In this document: in pieces, positions 27,682 to 37,279 of the stretch | Layout: each line of letters begins with the position of its first letter | How positions within the stretch are numbered: position 1 is the stretch's first letter | From: Arenibacter latericius DSM 15913 | GTDB lineage: Bacteria > Bacteroidota > Bacteroidia > Flavobacteriales > Flavobacteriaceae | DNA: 64,000 nt | Assembly (NCBI RefSeq): GCF_000424985.1 | Contig: NZ_KE384286.1 | Coordinates: 17,473 to 81,472, forward strand | Direction of reading: 5' to 3' | Notes under the pieces: generated by a model | The model's input: only the letters and a program-made list of their open reading frames with translations | What the model was told of the DNA's origin: nothing | Database searches by the model: none | Position numbers and translations under genes: made by a program

Positions 27682-28713
27682 TTAAAATACCATTTTCCGT
27701 TTCCTTACCAAAAGCCAGATTACTATAGGGGCTCCTATAATGGAGGTGATGGCATTTATAGGTAATACATTTGCCGAGGCAGGCCATTGAGCAATAGTAT
27801 CACATATCAACATAAGAATGGCCCCGTAAACCATTACTGCTGGGAGCAATATTCTATGATCAGTGGTATTGAAAATTTGTCGCGTTAAATGAGGAACCGC
27901 CAAACCAATAAACGCTATGGGTCCAGCAAAAGCCGTAGCACCACCCGCAAGCAAACCGGTGGCTATTATAATGGAATAACGAGAACGTTTTATGTTTACT
28001 CCCATGCTTCTTGCATAATTTTCGCCCAACAAGAGGGAGTTAAGTGGTTTTATACTTAAAATACTGATTGTAAGTCCTATTACTGTAATTATAAACAATA
28101 GTAGTAGTTGTTGCCAAGAAAGATTTCCTAAGCTTCCAAAAGACCAATAAATATATTGCTGTAGTTTTTCCGCAGTGGAAAAATAGGAGAGCACACTTAC
28201 CACTGCTGCGGTTAGGCTTCCAAACATTAGTCCTATAATTAGCAATGCCATGGTATCTTTAATTTTAGAAGCAACCACCATTACGGCTAAAAGCACTATA
28301 AAACTTCCTATACTAGAGGCTAGAGCAAGAGAAATATCGTTTACTATCCCAAAAGTAAATATTCCATTAAATAGGGAAGCCCCCATAATTAATATTGCAG
28401 CTCCTAGACTGGCGCCAGAGCTTATCCCAAGTACAAATGGTCCGGCTAGAGGGTTTCGGAATAGTGTTTGCATTAATAATCCACTTAATGCTAGGCCGCT
28501 ACCTACAAGTATGGCAGTTAGAGATTTAGGAATCCTATAATCCCAAATTATATATGCCCATGATGCTTTTTCTGTAGCCTTACCTAAAATGGCATGTACC
28601 ACCTCTGTAAAGGGTATGGATACTGATCCAAAGCTGATATTTACCAAGAAACAGGTTAGTAATACTACTATTAGCAGTATAAAGTATAGGCTATATGGTT
28701 TTGATTGAGGCAC
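27682..28713 (-). CDS. cobalamin-type ABC transporter permease (FecCD/BtuC family)
   Basis: 343 residues with about nine or ten membrane helices. Family motifs: SGLALSGLLMQTLFRNPLAGPFVLGISSG-type region, split here as LSGLLMQTLFRNPLA and LGISSGASLGAAI, and the coupling helix FAGPIAFIGLAVPHLTRQ. It starts with GTG immediately after the TAA of the binding-protein gene, so translation is coupled. Proposed BtuC from context; iron-siderophore transport is the alternative. Confidence 0.88.
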   Translation of the reverse strand: MPQSKPYSLYFILLIVVLLTCFLVNISFGSVSIPFTEVVHAILGKATEKASWAYIIWDYRIPKSLTAILVGSGLALSGLLMQTLFRNPLAGPFVLGISSGASLGAAILIMGASLFNGIFTFGIVNDISLALASSIGSFIVLLAVMVVASKIKDTMALLIIGLMFGSLTAAVVSVLSYFSTAEKLQQYIYWSFGSLGNLSWQQLLLLFIITVIGLTISILSIKPLNSLLLGENYARSMGVNIKRSRYSIIIATGLLAGGATAFAGPIAFIGLAVPHLTRQIFNTTDHRILLPAVMVYGAILMLICDTIAQWPASANVLPINAITSIIGAPIVIWLLVRKRKMVF

Positions 28714-29859
28714 TTAATCCAAGGGTTTAAAGAAAACGGGGTTGTGTTCCATTAATAGTTCTGGGTGAAAGATTTGTATTAAGTCTTTTAGGACTAAGTC
28801 TGGCCTATTAGGTGCTAGTTCAAAATATAGCATCCCTTCTGTAGCGCCTTTGGTGTTGGCGTAGGTGTATATTTTCTTATTTTTAAAAGGAGAAAATTGG
28901 GAGTAATGTCTATTGCTTTCTATCATCCCTTTGTAACTTGTAAATTGAGAGGGTGATATCCAAAAATCAGCCTCCTGTCCTTTTTCTAAAACGCTTTCCA
29001 GACTAAGAGAGAGGCTACCGGTTTCTTTGGAGTCTTTCCATAGGTAATTGGTATTAGCGTCTTCCAGGAATTGTGCTCCCCAACTCTTACCACCGGGAAG
29101 GTACCAAACATCTTTATATAGTGCGCCGCTCAACACTGTGGGGCGTGATTTAGCTTGTTCTGCTAATTGCTTGGTTTGATTGTAGCTCTTTGCAATGTCA
29201 GAGAAAATAGAATCTGCTTTTGCTTCCTTTAGAAAAAATGGAGCGAAAAACTTAATCCATTCGGCCTTTCCTAATGGGGTCTCTTCTGTCCATTCTCCAT
29301 TATATACTACTGGTATACCTGCTCTTTGAATGGTTTCATACGCTTTGTTTTCGTTGTTAATCCCAAAACCTACCACTAAATCGGGATTTAGGTCGATTAC
29401 CATTTCTGTATTTAATGCTTCATTCTTTCCCAAATCTTTAACCTTTTCTGCATCAATTCGTTCCCGAGTAATTTCTGAGGAAATATACTTGGTGTCTGGA
29501 AATCCAATTAATTTATCTTCTTGTCCTAAAGCTTCTAGGGCAGGAACATGGGTAGTAGAAGTTACAACTATATTTTCTACCGGTACAGGAATAATAGCTT
29601 GGTATGCATCCCGGTCCAAACTGATGACGGGTAGTAGATCTTTTGGAACTAGCGCATAGGTAAAGGTAGCTTCGGCATTGGGCCATGGGGAGGTTATTTT
29701 AATAATGGTTAATCCATTTGCAAGTTTCTCCATGGTAAAACCCTTGGCGTATTCCATAGGTGTAGGTGTTGCTGTTACCTCGCTAGAAAGTCGCTCCTTT
29801 TTGTCTTGTTTACAAGACCACATAATTAGAACTATGAGTATATAAATTATTTTTTTCAA
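28714..29859 (-). CDS. periplasmic cobalamin-type binding lipoprotein (BtuF-like)
   Basis: 381 residues, lipobox MWSC (Cys16). The bilobal TroA/BtuF fold is indicated by ENIVVTSTTHVPALEALG, NPDLVVGFG, IPVVYNGEWTEETPLGKAEW and WISPSQF. Captures substrate for the permease encoded next to it. First gene of a btuFCD-like run; its promoter-like TACTTTTG box lies 27 bases upstream, leaving no room for a riboswitch on this side. Confidence 0.88.
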   Translation of the reverse strand: MKKIIYILIVLIMWSCKQDKKERLSSEVTATPTPMEYAKGFTMEKLANGLTIIKITSPWPNAEATFTYALVPKDLLPVISLDRDAYQAIIPVPVENIVVTSTTHVPALEALGQEDKLIGFPDTKYISSEITRERIDAEKVKDLGKNEALNTEMVIDLNPDLVVGFGINNENKAYETIQRAGIPVVYNGEWTEETPLGKAEWIKFFAPFFLKEAKADSIFSDIAKSYNQTKQLAEQAKSRPTVLSGALYKDVWYLPGGKSWGAQFLEDANTNYLWKDSKETGSLSLSLESVLEKGQEADFWISPSQFTSYKGMIESNRHYSQFSPFKNKKIYTYANTKGATEGMLYFELAPNRPDLVLKDLIQIFHPELLMEHNPVFFKPLD

Positions 29860-29885
29860 AAGGACTATTTTAAATTTTGTAGGTT

Positions 29886-29918
29886 CAAAAGTAGTGTTAA
29901 ATTTTTTTACCTAAGCAA
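29886..29918 (-). promoter_or_regulatory. candidate promoter of the btuFCD-like operon
   Basis: On the minus strand TACTTTTG (29886-29893) matches the Bacteroidota -7 consensus TAnnTTTG, with TTG (29916-29918) 22 bases upstream, slightly wider than usual. Confidence 0.45.
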
Positions 29919-30061
29919 TTTGTCATGAATCCCTGTCTCTAGGAACAGTGTTTTATGTTTAATGGATTCTTTAATACTTTTTGTACCTCTGCTAAAATAT
30001 GAAAATCAATAATTTACCTGCCTTCTTTTAAAAAATGTATTAGCTTCGCGCCAAAATTTGG

Positions 30062-30245
30062 TTTCAATTGCTCTGGTAATAGGGAGCTAGAATTAAATGG
30101 GAATTCGGTGAAAATCCGAAACTGTTCCCGCAACTGTAAGCTTTGTCCGGAATTTGTTGGACGGCTGTCATTACTTTAAAAACCACTGCCCTAATAAATG
30201 GGTGGGAAGGTAAATGATGGTACGCAAGTCAGGAGACCTGCCAAA
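30062..30245 (+). promoter_or_regulatory. cobalamin (B12) riboswitch
   Basis: The aptamer core is clear: GGGAATTCGGTGAAAATCCG, CTGTTCCCGCAACTGTAA, the CCACTGCC...GGGTGGGAAGG arm and the B12 box GCAAGTCAGGAGACCTGCC at 30224-30242. It sits in the leader of the TonB receptor gene, 90 bases before its ATG. By analogy, adenosyl- or other cobalamins repress the receptor. A possible -7 element TAGCTTCG lies at 30041-30048. Confidence 0.95.
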
Positions 30246-30271
30246 ATTGAATAAATAGAATGTTAAACTTT

Positions 30272-30315
30272 CGGGACAAAGGTTTGCGTATGGGTACAGA
30301 CATACTACTTTCCCG
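30272..30315 (+). promoter_or_regulatory. putative expression-platform hairpin of the riboswitch
   Basis: CGGGA (30272-30276) pairs with TCCCG (30311-30315), and inside it GTATG (30288-30292) pairs with CATAC (30301-30305). The structure lies between the aptamer and the receptor start, without a following T tract, which suggests control of translation rather than termination. Inference from pairing only. Confidence 0.5.
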
Positions 30316-30335
30316 TTTATTGAATTAAACAAAAA

Positions 30336-32195
30336 ATGAACAAAAATTTTATTGGTTTGTATGCTGCGTTAATGGCATGCTCAAGTGTTATAGCTCAAGA
30401 GGAGGAGGCTACTATCCAACATTTAGATGAAGTTGTTGTTAGTGATTCTCGTTTTGAACTTAAAAGAGAAAACTCGGGTAAAACGGTGATTAAGATAACT
30501 GCCGAAGAAATAAAGAGGAGTCAGGGGAAAACCATTGCTGAAATCATTAACTCTAAAAGCGGATTTTCTATTGCTGGGAGTAATGGGAAGGAAGGTACTG
30601 TTTTAGGTGTTTATGCCCGTGGGGGTAGAGGCAGACAGGTGTTAGTGTTAGTGGATGGAGTACGTATTTCGGACCCCTCATCAGTAAATCAGGAATATGA
30701 TTTAAGGTTGCTTTCCACTGCCAATATAGAATCTATAGAAATTATTAAGGGTGCTGCAAGTACCTTGTATGGTACCAACGCTGCCACTGCGGTTATTAAT
30801 ATCACGACAAAGAAAGCATCAGAAAATAAAATATCTGGGAATTTTCAATCGAGTATGGGTACCAATCATACGTCCGAAGATCAAAATTATAATATTGCTG
30901 ATTTTTCTAATAACGTTTCCATAAACGGCACCTTGGACAAGTTTAGCTATATTATTGGATTCTCTAATCGATATTCAGAAGGAATGTCGGCATTAGTTAC
31001 TCCTGAAAATGAGGAGGATGATTTCTCTAGCTTTAGTACTGATGTAAAATTAGGGTATGCCTTTTCTAACAATTTTAAGATTAACCTATACGGGAATCAA
31101 ACTAAAACTAGGGCAGAGTTTGATGAGGCCTTTGGAATGATTGATGCTCCTTATGTGTTTCTTAGTGAGCAAAACAGAGCGGGATTGTCTGCAGAATTTA
31201 AGTACAACAAAGGGGCTTTAGTTCTTAATTCGGCCTTTAGTGAGTATGAATCGGATATTAAAGATGGGTTTCCTACTATCTATAAAGGAAAAAATAGGGT
31301 GTTAGACCTCTATAATAAATATAGTTTTAATGATAAACTGCATACCATTTTAGGCTTAAATTATATCTATGACGAAACGGAGTATTCAGAGGTGCAAGAT
31401 TTTAATATTATAGACCCTTATGTTAACTTGGTATATGTGTCCGATTATGGTTTTAATTTAAATACAGGCATGCGTGCTAATAATCATTCTGAATATGGAA
31501 GCCATTTTGTTTATAATGTAAATCCATCATTTACCATTAAAAATTCCAAGGGCTATGTTAAGGTGATGGGATCTTATGCCACTTCATATATAACGCCTAG
31601 TTTAAATCAGCTGTTCGGTAATTTTGGTGCCAATGCAGATTTGAAGCCAGAGGAGAACCGCACCTTGGAAGGAGGAATAGAATACACTTTAAATACCGAC
31701 TTTAGAATAAGCGCACTTTATTTTAATAGAAAGGAAAAGAACTTTGTTTACTATGCTAACACCGGTTACGAGAATGCTGAAAATACAATTGATGCTAGTG
31801 GGGTAGAAGTTGAATTAAATTGGAATCCAATAACTAATTTTAATCTTGGTGCTAATTATACGTTTACGGAAAGAGAGGGGGATAATGCAATTCGTTTACC
31901 GAAACACAAGGTGAATGCCTTTTTAGGGTTTGACTTTTCTAATCGTACTACAGCGAACTTAAGTTATGCTATGATTGGTAAACGTATGGATACCGATTTT
32001 GGAACTTTCCCGTCCGTGAATGTTGACCTAGACTCCTACGCTATCTTAGATTTCTACATTGCGCACCAAGTGATTCCTAGTAAGTTGACCTTTTACTTGA
32101 ATGCGAGTAACCTTCTAAATGAAGAATATACAGAAATTATAGGATATACTACCAAAGGAAGAAACATAAGACTAGGGCTTAACCTTAGTTTGTAG
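30336..32195 (+). CDS. btuB: TonB-dependent vitamin B12 receptor BtuB
   Basis: 619 residues, typical of BtuB. Signal peptide 1-20; TonB box LDEVVVSD; plug domain with LVLVDGVRI, LLSTANIESIEIIKGAAS and LYGTNAATAVINI; then a 22-strand barrel ending in an aromatic-poor RLGLNLSL terminus. The preceding cobalamin riboswitch fixes the substrate with good confidence. Works with the divergent ABC importer to bring cobalamin across both membranes. Confidence 0.93.
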   Translation: MNKNFIGLYAALMACSSVIAQEEEATIQHLDEVVVSDSRFELKRENSGKTVIKITAEEIKRSQGKTIAEIINSKSGFSIAGSNGKEGTVLGVYARGGRGRQVLVLVDGVRISDPSSVNQEYDLRLLSTANIESIEIIKGAASTLYGTNAATAVINITTKKASENKISGNFQSSMGTNHTSEDQNYNIADFSNNVSINGTLDKFSYIIGFSNRYSEGMSALVTPENEEDDFSSFSTDVKLGYAFSNNFKINLYGNQTKTRAEFDEAFGMIDAPYVFLSEQNRAGLSAEFKYNKGALVLNSAFSEYESDIKDGFPTIYKGKNRVLDLYNKYSFNDKLHTILGLNYIYDETEYSEVQDFNIIDPYVNLVYVSDYGFNLNTGMRANNHSEYGSHFVYNVNPSFTIKNSKGYVKVMGSYATSYITPSLNQLFGNFGANADLKPEENRTLEGGIEYTLNTDFRISALYFNRKEKNFVYYANTGYENAENTIDASGVEVELNWNPITNFNLGANYTFTEREGDNAIRLPKHKVNAFLGFDFSNRTTANLSYAMIGKRMDTDFGTFPSVNVDLDSYAILDFYIAHQVIPSKLTFYLNASNLLNEEYTEIIGYTTKGRNIRLGLNLSL

Positions 32196-32263
32196 TTCGA
32201 TGTGGGGTGGAGATAATTAATTTTATTCTCATCAGGTTCTATTAGAATAGTTGATGAAAATTT

Positions 32264-32305
32264 GGGCTCGTTATATTGTTAAATCGATATAACGGGCCCT
32301 TTTTT
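32264..32305 (+). terminator. terminator of btuB
   Basis: GGGCTCGTTATAT (32264-32276) and ATATAACGGGCCC (32287-32299) form a 13-base stem with one G-T pair, followed by six T residues. Confidence 0.85.
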
Positions 32306-32435
32306 AATTCTTTTGGTAAGATGTGATTAATACGAAGCTTGCTTTCCTGTTCCATTTAGGGGGCATAGAAATAGTGAAGATGGTTCCCTTCTGATGCTTT
32401 TTAGGATTACTCTCAGGGAATTGCCTTTCGTGTCT

Positions 32436-33899
32436 TTATTGCAGCGGTAAGCTTTCTATTTTATCTAAATACATATTGTCTTTCGTCGGAGTGAAGAGTT
32501 TGGAATTAGATATTTCTTCAACTGGCATTGGGTTGGTATAATCTCTTTTGGCAGTTTTTCCTGTAATTTCTTGGATTGCCCTTGAAAAAAAGGCCTCATT
32601 GGGATCTCCCAATTCCCCTAAATTAGATAGGTCTTCCTTGATTTCTATGTTGGGCACTAGACCATCTGTATAGTCCGAGAACCCTTCTGCGTTTTCATTG
32701 CGCCCCATAAGAGGTTGCATGGCCCATTTGTGGTTTGGGTTGATTTTGTTTTCCCTAGCGGGACTATAGATATAGTCGTTAGCTACATCATCTACCATGG
32801 TAACCGAAAATTCATTTTTTCCTCTTGTCTGTTCTCCTATATGAATAACGTTTACATAAGGTGCAAGTCCATTCATCACTAGTTCACTAGCACTTGCAGA
32901 GCTTCTAGTTGCCAAGACATAGACCTTGTTAAGGTTTAGAGAATTAATGGCTGTTCCCTTATCGGTCTTGGAAGCAAAATAGTCTTCCGAACTGTATGTA
33001 GCTTGTTTTTTGTCATTCCAACGTTGTCTAATAAAAACTTCATTGGTATTAGTGCCGTAAACCATGCTAGCCAAAAGCCTAGCGCTATTTACGGATCCCC
33101 CAGGGTTGTATCTTAAGTCTAACACTAGTTCGGTTACACCTTCAGATTTAAACTGTGCAAAGGCCGTATTTAATTCCTCGTTAAAGCTAGAAGTAAATCC
33201 GTTATACATAAGATAGGCAATCTTAATACCGTCTACTTCTACAGTTTTTGCGACTAGGATTGGGTTTTCTACCAATCCTTCTTGTTTGGTAAGGGTTACC
33301 TCTTTGTTATTATTGGTAACCACGTTTCCGTTAATATCGGCCATGCCCAGAGTATAGGTGTCGTCACCCCCAAATAGTAGGTTGGCATAATTACTATTGT
33401 TGAGTTTTACACCGTTTACCCGATTAAAAATTTCTCCCCTAGAAATGTCTTTGGTGGCGGCGTCGGAATTAGGGACAATATACCGCACATAACCAAAAAT
33501 ATCAGAACTACCTTGAAAACGGACTAAACCAAATTCCATTCCATTGCTTTTAGAAATTCCGTTTAAGGAGTTAACTAGCACCCTATAGTCTTTATTTAAA
33601 AAGCTAAAACGATCAATAGCATTTGCCTCACCTATAATCCTACTGTGCTTGTAGCAGGTTTGATAAAAAAACTCTTCGGGGTCTGTATATTTTTCTAGGT
33701 AGTCTATGTACTCTTCATTAGTTGCAAACCTATTATCTCCAAGGTTTGGGGCATCTGCCTGCCAAAAGTACCATTGGTTTAATCCCTGCCACATAAAATG
33801 TTGGACCTCGGAATCATTTGGGTAAATAAAAGCCTCATCATCTTGGTCCGTACAGGAAAAAACTGCAGAGAGCAATAGTAGTGCTATAAATTTTCTCAT
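32436..33899 (-). CDS. S41-family peptidase lipoprotein (paralogue A)
   Basis: 487 residues; lipobox VFSC (Cys16). A PDZ-like region (about 130-205) precedes the S41 protease fold with LDLRYNPGGSVNSARLL. By alignment to CtpA and Prc the nucleophile is S336 in SSASASEL, general base K361 in RGKNEF, with E339. These tail-specific-protease relatives cleave exported proteins. It is 84 bases downstream of a close paralogue on the same strand, so the two probably form an operon. Confidence 0.88.
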   Translation of the reverse strand: MRKFIALLLLSAVFSCTDQDDEAFIYPNDSEVQHFMWQGLNQWYFWQADAPNLGDNRFATNEEYIDYLEKYTDPEEFFYQTCYKHSRIIGEANAIDRFSFLNKDYRVLVNSLNGISKSNGMEFGLVRFQGSSDIFGYVRYIVPNSDAATKDISRGEIFNRVNGVKLNNSNYANLLFGGDDTYTLGMADINGNVVTNNNKEVTLTKQEGLVENPILVAKTVEVDGIKIAYLMYNGFTSSFNEELNTAFAQFKSEGVTELVLDLRYNPGGSVNSARLLASMVYGTNTNEVFIRQRWNDKKQATYSSEDYFASKTDKGTAINSLNLNKVYVLATRSSASASELVMNGLAPYVNVIHIGEQTRGKNEFSVTMVDDVANDYIYSPARENKINPNHKWAMQPLMGRNENAEGFSDYTDGLVPNIEIKEDLSNLGELGDPNEAFFSRAIQEITGKTAKRDYTNPMPVEEISNSKLFTPTKDNMYLDKIESLPLQ

Positions 33900-33983
33900 A
33901 AAATAAAAAGCGATAGGTTTTATTACAACATAAATAGCTAAAAGGATGTTAGAAATGTATTAGTCTTTCTCTGCAAAACTTTA

Positions 33984-35477
33984 TTATTGCTGTTTAATAG
34001 GTAATGGATTTTTGATGTCCATATACATGTTGTTCTTGGTTATGGTGAACATTTTAGAGCTAGTAACCAAATTTACTGGATGCTGAACGGTAAAATCCAT
34101 TTTTGCGGACATGCCTGTAATTTCTGAAATAGCCTTTTTCAATAAAGGTTCATTTATGTCTCCTAAAACACCAAGATTAGACAAGTCTTCTCTTAATTCG
34201 ATGTCTGGCTGAAGTCCATCAGTATAGTCTGAAAATCCAATTGAATTTTCATTTCTGCCAATGAGGGGTTGTATGGCCCAGTGGTTGTCTGGATTTATTT
34301 CATCTTCTCTATCTGAATCATATACGTTTCCGTTGTCAAAATCATCCACAAAAGTAACGGAGAACTCGTTCTTCCCAGTAGTTGTGGTACCAATATGTAC
34401 AACATCTATATAAGGATCCAAGCCGTTAATGACCAATTCACTTGCAGAGGCGCTACTGCCAGTGGCAAGTACATATACTTTATTTAACCCTAAGGAATTA
34501 ATAGGGGTGCTCTTATTTGTTTTGTTAGAAAAGTAGGTGTTTAGGTCAATGTTGTTGTTCTCATAGCCTTTTTGCAATTTTTCATTGTACCTTGCCTTTA
34601 AGAAAACTTTGTCAGAATTGGTGCCATAGATCATACTAGACAATAGTACGGCAGAATTCACTGATCCTCCTGGATTGTACCTTAGATCTACTACTAAATC
34701 TGTTACTCCTGCAGATTTAAATGTGCCAAAAGCTTCGTTAAGATCTTCATCAAATTCATTGGTGAAGCTGTTATACATCAGATAGCCAATCTTTTTACCA
34801 TTCACTTCTAATACTTCAGCTATATGAACAGGATTTTCTGTTAAATCCGCTTCTTTAGTAAGGGTAACTTTCTCTCCAGTATTTCTTATTACATTATCAG
34901 AAATAATGGCCATATCTAGGGAGTAGGTGTCTTCTTTCCCAAACAAAAGTTCTTCGTAATTATTTAAGTTAAGAGGTGTTCCATTCACGCCAGTGAAAAA
35001 GTCTCCTCTTTTAATCTCTTTGCTAGCCGCGTTAGAATTGGGGACTACATATCTAACATAACCAAAAACGTCGTCGCTATCGGCAAAAAGGCTAAGTCCA
35101 AATTCCAATCCGTTGCTTTTAGAAACTCCAGAAAAGGCTTTGGTTAATTCTTTATAATCTTCGGAATAGAAACTGAATCGGTCTTCAGAAAAAAGAAGTT
35201 TTTCCTCAAAGAATTTACCAGGATCTTGTTCAGATTCCAAAAACTGTCTGTATCCTGATTTTGTGGTAAATCTGTCATCATCTAAATCAGTTACATCGCT
35301 CTGCCAAAAATAATAAAGGTTCATGGTTTGCCACATAAAATCCTGTACCGTTACGTCTATTGCTTCTACTTCAGGTTCTATTTCTGGTGACACCGGGTCC
35401 GGTAAGACTTCGTCATTTTTAGAACATTGGATAAAGAGTAAGCTAATTCCCAGTACTATACTTAAATATTTTTTCAT
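33984..35477 (-). CDS. S41-family peptidase lipoprotein (paralogue B)
   Basis: 497 residues from the ATG at 35475-35477, chosen because MKKYLSIVLGISLLFIQC then forms a clean lipoprotein signal; an ATG eleven codons upstream is less likely. Same order as paralogue A: helical N-terminus, PDZ-like region, LDLRYNPGGSVNSAV-type strand (VVDLRYNPGG), GSSASASEL with the nucleophile and TGKNEFS with the lysine. Long stretches are identical to A, showing tandem duplication. Confidence 0.88.
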   Translation of the reverse strand: MKKYLSIVLGISLLFIQCSKNDEVLPDPVSPEIEPEVEAIDVTVQDFMWQTMNLYYFWQSDVTDLDDDRFTTKSGYRQFLESEQDPGKFFEEKLLFSEDRFSFYSEDYKELTKAFSGVSKSNGLEFGLSLFADSDDVFGYVRYVVPNSNAASKEIKRGDFFTGVNGTPLNLNNYEELLFGKEDTYSLDMAIISDNVIRNTGEKVTLTKEADLTENPVHIAEVLEVNGKKIGYLMYNSFTNEFDEDLNEAFGTFKSAGVTDLVVDLRYNPGGSVNSAVLLSSMIYGTNSDKVFLKARYNEKLQKGYENNNIDLNTYFSNKTNKSTPINSLGLNKVYVLATGSSASASELVINGLDPYIDVVHIGTTTTGKNEFSVTFVDDFDNGNVYDSDREDEINPDNHWAIQPLIGRNENSIGFSDYTDGLQPDIELREDLSNLGVLGDINEPLLKKAISEITGMSAKMDFTVQHPVNLVTSSKMFTITKNNMYMDIKNPLPIKQQ

Positions 35478-35635
35478 TGTAAAGAGTAAGTTTCTATTAT
35501 ATTCATGCAAACAAAAATCATTCCAACAAAAAATAATATAAGGAAGCGAGAATAATTTTTATATATACGGAACAAATGCGTATTTGGTTTCTTTGGGTGT
35601 AAATTACGAACATTGAAAAGAAATAAAAATAAAAC

Positions 35636-35662
35636 GTAACAAAAGAGGTTTTATTTCGTCTT
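35636..35662 (+). promoter_or_regulatory. ECF-sigma-type promoter before the sigma gene
   Basis: GTAAC (35636-35640) and CGTCTT (35657-35662) separated by 16 bases have the AAC/CGTC form of ECF sigma promoters. It lies 46 bases before the sigma factor ATG, so the sigma factor probably transcribes its own operon. No TAnnTTTG box is apparent there. Confidence 0.6.
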
Positions 35663-35707
35663 CCAATTGTAAGCCTGTTAAAAGGGATTACAAAACAACC
35701 GAACCTA

Positions 35708-36217
35708 ATGCAACAGACAGAGTTTTTAGATGTGGTACTTCCTTTTAAGGACAAGATGTTTAGGCTTGCTAAACGATTGTTGACCTCTAGGGAAGAGGCA
35801 GAAGACGCTACACAGGAAATTTTAATGAAGCTATGGTCTAAAAATAAGGTAATGGGCAACTATAAGAATGTAGAGGCTTATGCGATGACCATGACAAAGA
35901 ATTTTTGTTTAGACCGATTGAAGTCCAAACAAGCGAGTAATTTAAAATTGGTACACAGCAATTATCAAGACGAAAACGTTTCCTTACAGTCAGAAATAGA
36001 AGTTAACGACAGTCTTAGTTGGGTAGAGAAGATTATAGCAGAATTGCCCGAACAGCAAAAAATGGTGCTTCAATTAAGAGATGTAGAGCAATATGAGTTT
36101 GAGGAGATTGCAGATTTATTAGATATGAAGCCTACAGCTATAAGGGTTGCATTGTCGAGAGCAAGAAAAACGGTTAGAGAAAAATTGGTTCAAAAACATA
36201 ATTATGGAATTGGATAG
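35708..36217 (+). CDS. ECF RNA polymerase sigma factor
   Basis: 169 residues. Region 2 has LLTSREEAEDATQEILMKLW and region 4 has LPEQQKMVLQLRDVEQYEFEEIA followed by the recognition helix PTAIRVALSRARKTV. It overlaps the next gene by 14 bases, a probable membrane anti-sigma protein, with two DUF4252 genes after it. An ECF-like promoter upstream suggests autoregulation. Confidence 0.9.
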   Translation: MQQTEFLDVVLPFKDKMFRLAKRLLTSREEAEDATQEILMKLWSKNKVMGNYKNVEAYAMTMTKNFCLDRLKSKQASNLKLVHSNYQDENVSLQSEIEVNDSLSWVEKIIAELPEQQKMVLQLRDVEQYEFEEIADLLDMKPTAIRVALSRARKTVREKLVQKHNYGIG

Positions 36218-36632
36218 AATAGAAAAGCTATTGGAGAAATACTTGGAGGCTACTACCACAGTTCCCGAAGAAGAAATATTACGGGACTATTTCTCAAATG
36301 AAGATATACCGGTACATTTAAGAGCCTACGCGCCAATGTTTCAATATTTTTCCAAAGCAAAAGAGGAGCGGTTTACCAAACAACTAGAGCTAAAGCGTAA
36401 GAAAAGGTACATGCAGTGGATATCAATTGCTGCCGTAGCAGTTTTAGTGTTTGGCATATATTTTGGTAATGCTTACCGCGATCAAAAGGAGCAGGAAAAA
36501 GCAGAATACGCTTATAAAGAAACAAAAAGGGCACTTAGCTTGCTAGCAGCCAATTTTGAAAGAGGCACAGAAAAAGTGGCTTATTTAAAAGAATTTGAAG
36601 CGACAAAAGAAAAAATTTACAATAAAAATTAA
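36204..36632 (+). CDS. probable membrane-bound anti-sigma factor
   Basis: 142 residues from ATG 36204, overlapping the sigma gene by 14 bases in another frame. Helical cytoplasmic N-terminus (MELDRIEKLLEKYLEATTTV, about 1-65), one membrane helix (about 71-87), and a charged coiled tail outside. Its place and overlap are the usual arrangement of an anti-sigma partner, but no zinc or classical anti-sigma domain motif is seen, so the role is inferred. Confidence 0.65.
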   Translation: MELDRIEKLLEKYLEATTTVPEEEILRDYFSNEDIPVHLRAYAPMFQYFSKAKEERFTKQLELKRKKRYMQWISIAAVAVLVFGIYFGNAYRDQKEQEKAEYAYKETKRALSLLAANFERGTEKVAYLKEFEATKEKIYNKN

Positions 36633-36643
36633 ATAATAAAGAG

Positions 36644-37192
36644 ATGAGAAAAATTATCATAATTGCAATATTGGCCGTACTACCATTTTCAGGGTTCTCG
36701 CAATCTGTGTTCGATAAATTTGAAGATTTGGATAAGGTAAGTGCCGTGGTGGTAAACGAAAGTATGTTTAGGTTACTTAGTAAGATAGATGTGGAGGTAG
36801 ATGACCAAGAAGCACAAGATTTTATGGATATTGCTCAGAACTTAAAGAATTTAAAGGTGTTTATTACAGAGGATAAGGCGGTTTCTGCTGATATGGAGTC
36901 TACAATGGCAAAGTATCTAAAATCGGCCTCATTAGAAGAATTGATGCGGGTAAAAGATAAAGACGCTAATGTGAAGTTTTATATTAGAAGTGGGAAGGAC
37001 GAAGACCATGTGAGCGAGTTACTCATGTTTGTTACTAATATAGAGAATGCAGGGGCTAAGATTAATGATAGAAAAATTGAAACGGTACTGCTGTCGCTTA
37101 CTGGAGACATAGATTTAAACAAGATAGGGTCGCTTACCAAGAAGATGAACCTTCCAAGTGAATTAAATAAGGCTGGAAAAAACAAAAAGTAG
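36644..37192 (+). CDS. DUF4252 exported protein
   Basis: 182 residues with a signal peptide ending FSGFSQ (about 1-20). DUF4252-type body: VFDKFEDLDKVSAVVVNESMF, VFITEDK and a mid-domain of alternating helix and strand. Bacteroidota usually carry this family beside an ECF sigma gene, as here. Function unknown. Confidence 0.75.
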   Translation: MRKIIIIAILAVLPFSGFSQSVFDKFEDLDKVSAVVVNESMFRLLSKIDVEVDDQEAQDFMDIAQNLKNLKVFITEDKAVSADMESTMAKYLKSASLEELMRVKDKDANVKFYIRSGKDEDHVSELLMFVTNIENAGAKINDRKIETVLLSLTGDIDLNKIGSLTKKMNLPSELNKAGKNKK

Positions 37193-37279
37193 GCAACCCA
37201 ATGTATAGGGTAGTTCAATAGAGAAGACCTATTTTTTAGGGTACGAGGAATACAAAAAATCAATTTAAAAAACTATAAA

